Part shown: positions 55,859-64,000 of the stretch, one piece after another | Layout of the letters: each line of letters starts with the position of its first letter | Position numbering within the stretch: the stretch's first letter is position 1 | NCBI GenBank assembly: GCA_016584495.1 | Contig: WAID01000003.1 | Coordinates: 1,550,001-1,614,000 of the forward strand | DNA length: 64,000 nucleotides | DNA from: Celoporthe dispersa | Taxonomy: Eukaryota; Ascomycota; Sordariomycetes; Diaporthales; Cryphonectriaceae | Direction of reading: 5' to 3' | Notes under the pieces: generated by a model | Seen by the model: only the letters and a program-made list of their open reading frames with translations | Database searches by the model: none | Told to the model about the DNA's origin: nothing | Made by a program: the position numbers and the translations under genes

Positions 55859-58800
55859 ATGACAGATTCCATAGCTGAAGCCCTTGAACGGCTTCAGCTC
55901 GTCGAGGAGTCCACTCCAGATGACCCCATTGATGACATCCTCTCCAGAGCAGCTCCCAGCCAAAGCCAAATACAAGACCCCGAGAAGCTCAAGGCACATC
56001 TTGAGGAGAAATACCTCTCACCATCACCAAGATTCTCTACCGAATGGCTAAACAAACTGCAGCAGTGAGTCATTGCTTTCTCTCCAGACCCCAGCAGCAC
56101 CACAACCTGCGACGAACCAGGCACTGACAACACATCATCACCACAGGCGATGGGACATTGAGACCGACTACACCGACCTATTCACGATCGCACCCACCCA
56201 GACGCGCACCGTCACGCGGTTCTTACGACGAGGCCTTGAGGGGCGCGTTGTCGGCTATAAGAATGTCACCGTCGCGGCCAACAGTGCCACCGCAAAGAAC
56301 TCGACTTCCCTGCTGCGAAAGCCTGGTGCGAGGGCTGACTTTGTGCGCGGGTCCGCTGGCTTCTTCCCTTTTGCGCCTGGTGGCCTGGAAGGAGTAGAGG
56401 CTACAGCTGCGCTGGAGGACCAGGCGCTACGGAGAGAGGGCTACTTTGACGGCGAGTCTGACCCCACAAATAAATTGGAGAGGATCATCACACTTGGCGA
56501 GAAGGACAGCCTCCTGGAGGTGGCGCCTGGCATGCCGCGCGGCATTGACTTCTCCAGAAAGAAGACCGAAGCGGAAGAGACGGACGCTCAAGAAGTTGAG
56601 AAAGAACTCGACCAGGAGCCGGACCGGTTACCCACCGGCGGGGATGTGAACAACGTCGCTACCAACGGCCAGAGCAGTACGCCGGAGGATGATCCGGAGG
56701 CGGGCGAGGAGGATGGTGAGGATATAGATTCCCTGCTGCCGGTTGAGTTCCCAGCGCTGGAACCTCGTGGCCAGCTTGCAGCGTCAAGCTCTAGAAGAGC
56801 CGGGCGCGAGTGGGCACACATGGTGGACATCAACCGAGAGATACCCAACTTCCGCGAGCTGGTGCCGGACATGGCGAGAGAGTGGCCCTTCGAGCTCGAC
56901 ACGTTCCAGAAGGAGGCTATTTACCACATCGAGAACGGCGACTCGGTCTTCGTTGCAGCACATACCTCTGCGGGCAAGACAGTCGTGGCTGAATACGCAA
57001 TTGCCTTGGCCACAAAACACATGACAAAGGCCATCTACACATCCCCCATCAAGGCGCTCAGCAACCAGAAATTCCGCGACTTTCGGCAGACTTTTTGACG
57101 AGGTGGGCATCCTGACAGGAGATGTGCAGATCAACCCCGAGGCCAGCTGCCTGATCATGACCACGGAAATTCTGCGGAGCATGCTCTACAGAGGTGCTGA
57201 TCTTATACGCGATGTGGAGTTTGTCATCTTCGACGAGGTGCACTACGTCAACGACACAGAGCGGGGTGTGGTCTGGGAAGAGGTCATCATCATGCTACCT
57301 GAGCACGTCTCGCTCATCCTCCTCTCCGCGACGGTGCCCAACACACACGAGTTCGCTTCGTGGGTTGGCCGCACCAAAAAGAAGGACATCTATGTCATCT
57401 CTACCCCCAAGCGTCCGGTGCCGCTGGAACACTATCTCTGGGCCAACAAGAACATCCACAAAATCGTAGACTCGGACAGGAAATTCAGCGAGAAGGGGTG
57501 GAAGGATGCCAGCGCGGCCGCACAGCGTCGGGACCAGGCCCCAGCTTCTGGACCCGTCGCTAACACCAGAGGAGGCTCTAACTCAAGGGGCGCTCGTGGC
57601 GGCAACAACAACTCCAATCAGAGAGGCGGCCAGAACCAACGCGGAGGCCGTGGAGGCAATAACCAGAGAGGCAGGGGAGGACCGCCCCGGGCGAGCCACA
57701 ACCCTGGCCACATGGGTCGCGGCGGTCGTCCTGGGTTTTCTTCGGCTGCCCAGGACAAGAATCTCTGGGTTCATCTGGTGCAGTTCCTGAAGAAGTCGAA
57801 CCTGCTTCCTGGGTGCATCTTTGTCTTCTCGAAGAAGCGATGCGAGGAGAATGCCAACGCACTGACGAACCAGGACTTCACGACGGCCCAGGAGAAGAGC
57901 CACATCCACATGATTGTCGAGAAGTCACTTGCGCGGCTGAAGCCAGACGATCGGACACTGCCCCAGATCATCCGGATGAGAGAGCTTCTGTCACGCGGCA
58001 TAGCGGTACACCACGGCGGCTTGCTACCCATCGTGAAGGAACTCGTCGAGATCCTCTTCGCCCAGACTCTTGTCAAGGTTCTCTTCGCCACAGAGACGTT
58101 TGCCATGGGTCTCAACCTCCCAACGAGAACCGTCGTGTTCTCCGGCTACAGGAAGCACGATGGTCACTCGTTCAGAGACCTGCACCCTGGCGAGTACACG
58201 CAGATGGCTGGACGGGCAGGACGGCGTGGCCTTGACTCGGTCGGCTCCGTCATCATTGTCCCACCTGGCGGTGGTGAGGCGCCACCGGTCGTTGACCTGC
58301 AGAAGATGATCCTCGGCGAACCGCAGAAGCTTCGATCACAATTCCGTCTCACCTACAACATGATACTGAACCTGCTGCGAGTGGAGGCTCTCAAGATTGA
58401 AGAAATGATTAAGCGTAGTTTCTCCGAGCACGCCACACAGCAATTACTGCCGGAACACGAGAAGGCCGTTAAACTTTCCGAGGCGGATCTAGCGAAGGTC
58501 AAGCGAGACTCTTGCGATATCTGTGACGTTCACATGGACGAGTGTCATCAGGCCGCACAGGACTACAAGCGGCTGACGGGGGAACTGTACAAGGGTATAC
58601 TGAGGCTTCCGATCGGTAGGAGGATGTTCACCCGAGGCACTCTCATCGTCTTCCAGAGGGATGGAATCAGGACGCCAGGGATCCTGCTCGCAGACGGGGT
58701 TAGCATCCAAGTCACTGCGAACGTCGGACCTACGCTGCACGTTCTCGAGATCAAGCCCAACAGGGAGGCACGCGACTCTACGGACTTGCTGCCTTATATG

Positions 58801-59880
58801 GGACCACTCCATAGCTATTTCAAGGAGCTTCCCAAGTCTAAGAGGCTCATCCACACCAAGGTCATACACGTTCCTCTGTCGGATGTCGAGGCGCTGACTG
58901 GTTGCGTCACCAAGAACATCCTCCCTCAGATTTTCAACGGGGGCGAGGACCACAGGAAGGCCAAGGAGCAGATTACTAAACTGTTCCAGTCCTGGAACAG
59001 CCCTACCTTCCAGGAAGCAGACCTCGGCAAGATCAAGAGCTTGTCTCTGCAGGAAATCAAGGAGAAGCGGGTGCAGGCGGAAAGCACGGTCTTGGGCTCT
59101 GAGGCCTTAAAGTGTCCTCAGTTCCTCAAGCATGTAAGTCAAATCCCCCTTCCCAAGACTCGTAGCGTCTAAAGAAGACAAGGGCTAATCAAACCACAGT
59201 TCGCCATGTGTCACGACCAGTGGCTGATCAAGGACCAGATTGAGGTGCTCAAGCAGGCGCTCTCCAACCAGAACCTCCAGCTGCTGCCTGACTACGAACA
59301 GCGCATCCAGGTCCTAAAGGATCTTGACTTCATCGACGATGCCTCCCGCATCCAACTCAAGGGCAAAGTCGCGTGCGAGATCCACTCGGGCGATGAGTTG
59401 GTGCTCACCGAGCTGATCCTCGAAAATGTTCTTGCCAGCTACGAGCCTGCGGAGATCGCCGCTCTTCTCTCCGCGTTCGTCTTCCAGGAAAAGTGTGACA
59501 GCGAACCCAAGCTGAGCGGCAACCTCGAGAAGGCTCGTGATAAGATCATTGAGATATCTGAGAAGGTCAACAACGTGCAGACGATCCACCAAGTCATCCA
59601 GACCTCTGACGAGAGCAACGACTTCGTCTGCAAGCCTCGCTTCGGCCTCATGGAGGTCGTGTATGAATGGGCGCGGGGTATGAGTTTCAAGAACATCACG
59701 GACCTGACAGACGTTCTCGAGGGAACCATCGTCAGGACCATCTCGAGGCTGGACGAGACGTGCCGTGAGGTGAAGAACGCGGCAAGGCTCATTGGCGACC
59801 CGCAGCTGTATCAGAAGATGGAGACGGCGCAGGAGCTGATCAAGAGGGACATCACGGCAGTGGCGAGTCTCTATGTGTAG
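55859..59880 (+). CDS. SKI2: Ski2 DEVH-box RNA helicase, about 1290 aa, with RGG insert and one frame break
   Basis: ATPase/helicase of the cytoplasmic Ski complex that feeds mRNA to the exosome for 3'-5' decay. Exons 55859-56064, 56147-59133 and 59200-59880; introns GTGAGT..ACAG (82 nt) and GTAAGT..ACAG (66 nt). Seen: Ski2 N-terminal region (SPRFSTEWLNKLQQRWDIE..), AHTSAGKT (Walker A, about residue 340), TSPIKALSNQKFRDF, DEVHYVND (Walker B, about 430), LLSATVPN, a long RGG/RGN-rich insert (about 543-593), VFSKKRCEENANAL, VHHGGLLPIVKE, FATETFAMGLNLPTRTV, QMAGRAGRRG (about 753), the arch domain, and the C-terminal helical DSHCT domain (SYEPAEIAALLSAFVFQEK, WARGMSFKNITDLTDVLEGT). The DEVHYVND form and arch length separate it from Mtr4. 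The run T5 at 57092-57096 must be read as T4 to join QTF to DEVGILTGD; otherwise a stop at 57096. Confidence 0.95.
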
Positions 59881-61334
59881 ATGTCGTGCACCCACACCTG
59901 CAGACGAACAGCAACCAACCCCCCCCCCCCCCCAGCTGAGCATGAGCCAGCAAGCCACCTGAAGAGGGGTGACCATGGACCAGTGACCATGGAGGATAAG
60001 TGTGTCGCTCTGTACTTTCTCTAATGCATGAGACTGTGAGCATGGTATATGGCGTCGGACATGTGTTGTGGGATCGGCAGGAAAAAAGACAAGGCATGGT
60101 GGCGTTTGATAGATCACAATTCACAAATGGATATCGTCGTTACCATCTACCCCTTGCTTTTAAGCTCTTGCTCAGACTGTGCTGCTGTTACTCAGCTAAC
60201 TTTCGCCTTAGGTGATTCATGATCAACGGATCAACCTTGCCGTGCATGCTCTTGAGAATCTCTGGCGTCACCCACCAGACGTACTCGCTTGTCAACCAGA
60301 AGATCTCAACACACAGTCTGTCCTCTCAAGGAGGGTGGTATGGGCAACCTCGTGTCAGTTTCGCCGCATGCTACTTTTGCTCCTTCGAATATGTAGAACA
60401 GCTTATGGACTACCTGCAGCCGTCCATCCATACTCGTCAGAAGCAAGTCATATTACTACCTATCGCCCAGCCACAGCGCCATAACCCCCCCTAAAGCACC
60501 GGCACCCAAGCTCCAGAGGCCACCAGCAGCCCGTCCATTTCAGCACATCCCACTAACCCACGGACCTACAGGCATGCACTTACTTCTCTAGCCCCCTCTA
60601 GACCCCCCCTTAAACTGACACTCTCGGACTCGCTTCACCCTTTTGGTGGCCAAGCCGCCCAACCTTCCCCGCCTAGGACCGGCTGGCCTTCCCTGACCCC
60701 TCTCCATCCCTCCTCTCTCTCTCCTAGCCTTTATAGTCTTCTAATTTTGAGGAATTCTGCTGGGGACACGCAGGATCTGCTTGTATGCCGCTGTGGTTAG
60801 GAGCCATGCTTGCGGCACGGATCCTGACGATGTCCCCCTTTTATTCACCTGTAGAGGTGCCGTGTTCGAGTTTACACCTTTTGCACCTTGGGCACCGGTT
60901 TTTTTGGTACTGATCATGATGAAAGCTTGACGCTGGCTTGCTTTGTTCTTTTTTTTTTTTTTTGTTGGAATGTTTTTGCATATTTCTGTTGGGCAGAACT
61001 TTTCTGTACTGGATGTCAAGTTTGCAATCTCGTGCGTTGCTGCACCTGGGCCTCACTTACTCGGCACACATATGAAACATGTCACTCTTTACCCTGCATG
61101 TTTGCATGGAGGCTTTGCTTTCGTGAAAGGAAATAGTGAAAAGGGAAAGAAAAAATGGGATGAATAATTATGGAATCGTACAAGCGACGGCAGTATCCTT
61201 ACGCCCGCCAACGCCGAAACATGACTGGACTGGTAATCAAAAAATCCATAAAAATGATCTTGCCGCCAGTCCTTCCTCTATGAACACTGGCCAGCCTCCT
61301 CCTCTGTCCCTCCTGCGCCTGCCTCACCGGCCTC
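59881..61334. other. Convergent 3' intergenic region
   Basis: 1.45 kb between SKI2 and the minus-strand ESCRT gene. C15 run at 59919-59933, T13 tract near 60950, small ORFs without family. No gene supported. Confidence 0.55.
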
Positions 61335-62249
61335 CTAGGCTCGTAGTGCCCTCAGCCTCTGCTGCAGCGCGTCCTCCTGCTCGGGTGTAGGCTCGGCAGC
61401 GGCGGACTCGTGGACGGGCTCTTCCTTGGAGGTGGACGCGGAGGCCAGCTCCTGCGACAGCTCGACGCCGGCGTCGTCGGCCAGCTTGCCGAGGAGCTCG
61501 CGGACGGCATCGTCGGACACGGAGGCGGAGGTGGACTGCATCATGGCGTCCTGGTAGATGGAGTTGGACATGGCGTATTCCTCGTTCTGGTTCTTGAACT
61601 GCTCCATCGCGACCATTGTCTGGAAGAGGAAACACAGGGAAAGCCACATGTCAGCCTGGGAGGGAAAAGGGCACGCATGGTGGGGCTGCTGGTGGTGAGA
61701 ATCTCGTGGCGACGTACCCTCTCTGGATTCATCTGCTTCTGCGCCCTGTTCATGGTCTTGCTGCTCTGCATCATCATGGCCGTCATGCGGTTCATGGCGT
61801 TGTTGGCCTGGATCTGGGCGACGTTCAGGTCGGCCATGTCGGCCATCTGCTCCATCTGCTGGGCGACGGCCTGCTTGCCCAGAAGAAGCTTGGCCTTTTG
61901 TTCTGCCTGCGCGAGGGATGCCTTGTCGCCCTTCTTGATGAGCTGTTGGGCTCCCGAGGTTCCCTGGTCAGCCTCTCCTACTCCTTATTCCTCTGTGATC
62001 CGGGTCTGTGAGGAAAGGTACACACGTTCGTGATCTGCTTCTTCGCATCGTTGTCGGCCTTCTGGGCCTTCTGGGCTTCGCGGCGGGCTTGTTTGGCGGA
62101 GAACTGCAGTGTCGCGAGCGTCAGCCTGCCTTGATTCGCCCTGTAATGAACACGCCGCTCTCTTTCTCTGTGTGTCGTGCAATGGAGCCAAACCATACCC
62201 TCGCCTGGAACTCCGTCTGCATATCTCGCTCGAGTTGTCTTCGCGACAT
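61335..62249 (-). CDS. ESCRT-III Snf7-family protein (Did2/CHMP1-like), 212 aa
   Basis: Membrane-remodelling subunit acting with the AAA ATPase Vps4 in multivesicular body sorting. Exons: 62249-62199, 62103-62026, 61942-61718, 61619-61335, all junctions in phase 0 with GTATGG, GTGTGT and GTACGT donors. An acceptor at 61964 (in-frame, 7 residues longer) is an alternative for exon 3. Seen: a basic N-terminal helix (FSAKQARREAQKAQKADND), KGDKASLAQAEQKAKLLLGK, helices with Met-rich surface (QANNAMNRMTAMMMQSSK), a more acidic second half, ISDDAV-type helix (SDDAVRELLGKLADDAGVEL), and a C-terminal LQQRLRALRA that fits a MIM1 motif for Vps4 MIT binding. The MIM1 ending favours the CHMP1-3 side over Snf7/Vps20. 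The exact paralogue (Did2, Vps2) is not certain. Confidence 0.78.
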
Positions 62250-62777
62250 GGTGGCGGTAAGGAGGGGGCCGGTCGCTTATCGGAAGAGGATGAATAAGTT
62301 GGGAGGGCGGTGGCGGGAAAGAGGAAGTCGTGTCTTGCGCTGTAAATATGTTCGATGAGGTATCTGGCCTCTCGGATGAGTCCAGGTCGATGAAAGTCGC
62401 AGGATGATGTCTGCTCGGCAGGTTGTAGTGGCCTTGTAGTTGACGGCCTCGGTTGGGCGCCCGTCTTTAGCGATTAGACACTGGGTGTTACGCCTAGAGA
62501 AGTGGGGCAGACATGAGCGGGCAGTGACTGAGCCACTTTCAATGACGTTGGTCTTTCTGTCGGTTCAAGCCACACACCAGGAAAAGAGACGGTAAGCATC
62601 AGCCACATCTTTTCAGCATCGTGCAGGGTACTTGAGAGTCCATGACGAAGAGGAAGTGTGTGAGCATGGCAAGCGTTTCTCACCCTCGCAGTATTAACTA
62701 TCATATCCTTACCTGGTCTGTTTTTATATCATTTTATTTTACTCTTATTTCTTTCCTTTCCCTTTCAAATCTTTCCT
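62250..62777. promoter_or_regulatory. Divergent promoter between ESCRT-III gene and DUF427 gene
   Basis: 528-bp head-to-head spacer. T-rich/CTTTC-rich stretch at 62730-62780 before the DUF427 start; no factor sites assigned. Confidence 0.55.
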
Positions 62778-63408
62778 ATGAGTATCCACAGGATGGGATC
62801 CAGGGCAAAGCTCAACGTGCAGTCGTTCCCGCGTCCGCCGCTGCTGGAGAAGACGCCTCGTCACCTGCAGATCAAGTGGAAGGGCGAGACCATCGCCGAC
62901 ACCAAGGAGGCATACTGGGTGCTTGAGACCCATCATCCACCGAGTGCGTAATTCTACACCTCAATATATTTATTTTATTTACGTTGATACTCCGTGTGTG
63001 TGGGTGTGGGTGTGGGTGGATGGGTGTGTGTGCTCTTTGTGCTCACCCAAAGCTGGCGCAGCATACTATCTCCCCCCTTCCTCTCTCAAGATCCCGCTGG
63101 CCAGGACCTCCCGCAGTACGTACTGCGAGTGGAAAGGCGCGGCGACGTATTGGTCTGCGACCAGCCCGGCCGACCCTTCCGAGACGGTTGCCAACCGCAT
63201 CTGGTCCTACGGGCAACCGACGAGGGGCTTCGAGGCTATCAGGGACTACCTGTCGTTCTATGCCGGGCCGTGGGACTGCTTTGTGGACGGGGAGAAGGTC
63301 GAGCCGCAGCCTGGGGACTTTTACGGGGGTTGGGTGACCGAGGATGTCGAGGGGATCGTCAAGGGGAGGGACGGCAATCGGGATCCTATTCTTGATAGCA
63401 GCAAGTGA
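62778..63408 (+). CDS. DUF427 domain protein, 170 aa
   Basis: Small soluble protein of unknown function; DUF427 occurs in bacteria and fungi. Exons 62778-62943 and 63062-63408; intron 62944-63061 (GTGCGT..GCAG, contains a GTGTGGGT repeat), phase 1. Two in-frame ATGs, 62778 and 62793; the CCACAG directly before the second could also be an acceptor from an unseen first exon. Seen: RHLQIKWKGETIADTKEAYW, VLETHHPPTYYLPPSSLK (formed across the junction), STYCEWKGAATYWS, DFYGGWVTEDVEGIVKGRDG, the beta-rich DUF427 fold with conserved Cys/Trp-Lys-Gly-x-Ala-x-Tyr-Trp. It ends GNRDPILDSSK. Divergent from the ESCRT-III gene. Confidence 0.85.
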
Positions 63409-64000
63409 CCAATCTCAATAATACATAGTCCGATGTATTGTACGTCGTACGAATATACTATGCATCTCTGTCCAAGCTACGTGCTTGACACGTCGGGTCC
63501 AGACCGCGCAAGCAATGTCGCCATGGTCCACGTACGTGCCGCAGGAACCAGAACAAGGGGTGTCCCAAGGTGGGTACACGATCTCGGGCCTTTATAAAAA
63601 ACAGACCAAAAGACTTACCATTTCGGAAATTGTCTGGCATGTGTGGGTGACTACTACTATTATTTTATTTACAGAACCAGCCCGAAGTAATTCTTCTTAG
63701 AGGAGACGGTGGTGTAGCCGTATTGAAGTGCTCCAACATTGATGATGTTTGATGGTGCCATGTGCCGAGCACTATTGATGCAGGCTGCGGGAGTATTGCT
63801 GCAAACCTCCCGTATGCCACGTACCGTGTACAGTGTAGAGGGATGGGAAAAAGGGAAAGGTGGGGTGTGTGTGTGTGTGTGAATATTGGTCCGTTCTCCC
63901 TTGTGCACGAGGCTTGACCAACGTCCCATCGTCGGACTTGGAATGTTCGAGACGAGCGAGCGTCAGAGCGAAACGATCTGGTCCTCTTTAATTTTCTGCG
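63409..64000. other. Intergenic to right window edge
   Basis: 3' flank of the DUF427 gene; GTGTGT repeat at 63863-63880 and AT-rich stretch at 63650-63670. No gene seen in the last 590 bp. Confidence 0.55.

Noticed and set aside
59314..60117. 267-codon minus ORF
   Set aside because: Antisense shadow of SKI2 exon 3.
1..64000. CRISPR arrays, phage, plasmid or biosynthetic-cluster backbone genes
   Set aside because: Looked for in translations and repeats; none found, and the gene structure is eukaryotic throughout.

Overview
The window is nuclear DNA of a filamentous ascomycete (Pezizomycotina; probably a Sordariomycete, which is an inference from gene families and intron style). The evidence is short GT-AG introns of about 65-130 nt with GTAAGT/GTGAGT-type donors, GC-rich coding DNA, CT-rich and microsatellite-rich intergenic DNA, an intron-bearing tRNA-Lys, and ascomycete-typical genes such as the 20.9 kDa complex I subunit, Csm3, Ski2 and mS45. 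Nothing bacterial, plasmid-like, viral or CRISPR-like was seen.

Layout. 0-17 kb (mostly minus strand): a membrane-anchored GH16 glucanase cut by the left edge, a mitochondrial-type HAD phosphatase (CECR5/YKR070W family), a conserved coiled-coil protein with a long ATG-free 5' region, a tRNA-Lys(CTT) with intron, the mitochondrial ribosomal protein mS45 (plus strand), and a Y_phosphatase3-type phosphatase. 17-32 kb: gene-poor and accessory-looking, with two small spliced zinc-ribbon genes (20.7-21.0 and 27.7-28.0 kb) and a few weak ORFs. 32-47 kb: a MARVEL-like four-TM protein, a long gap, a conserved fungal disordered protein (38.4-40.9 kb), an AT-rich patch, a GT2 polysaccharide-synthase-like glycosyltransferase and a small spliced Ser-rich protein. 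48-64 kb: a cAMP-receptor-like GPCR, an NmrA-like reductase, then a compact core block: complex I 20.9 kDa subunit <-> Csm3 (divergent), SKI2, and ESCRT-III Snf7-family protein <-> DUF427 protein (divergent).

The genes do not form a single pathway. The right block is housekeeping (respiration, fork protection, RNA decay, membrane remodelling). The GT2 enzyme, GPCR and GH16 enzyme relate to surface growth and sensing. No biosynthetic cluster backbone (PKS/NRPS/terpene) is present.

The strongest cross-window signal is technical. At least seven conserved genes need a single-nucleotide gain or loss, often at a short homopolymer, to restore the family's reading frame. Because this affects indispensable genes (SKI2, complex I), it looks like base-calling error rather than pseudogenisation, and any automatic gene models here should be distrusted at those points. 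The most interesting biological candidates are the small zinc-ribbon genes in the gene-poor segment and the roughly 1.27 kb stretch without a single sense-strand ATG upstream of the coiled-coil gene.
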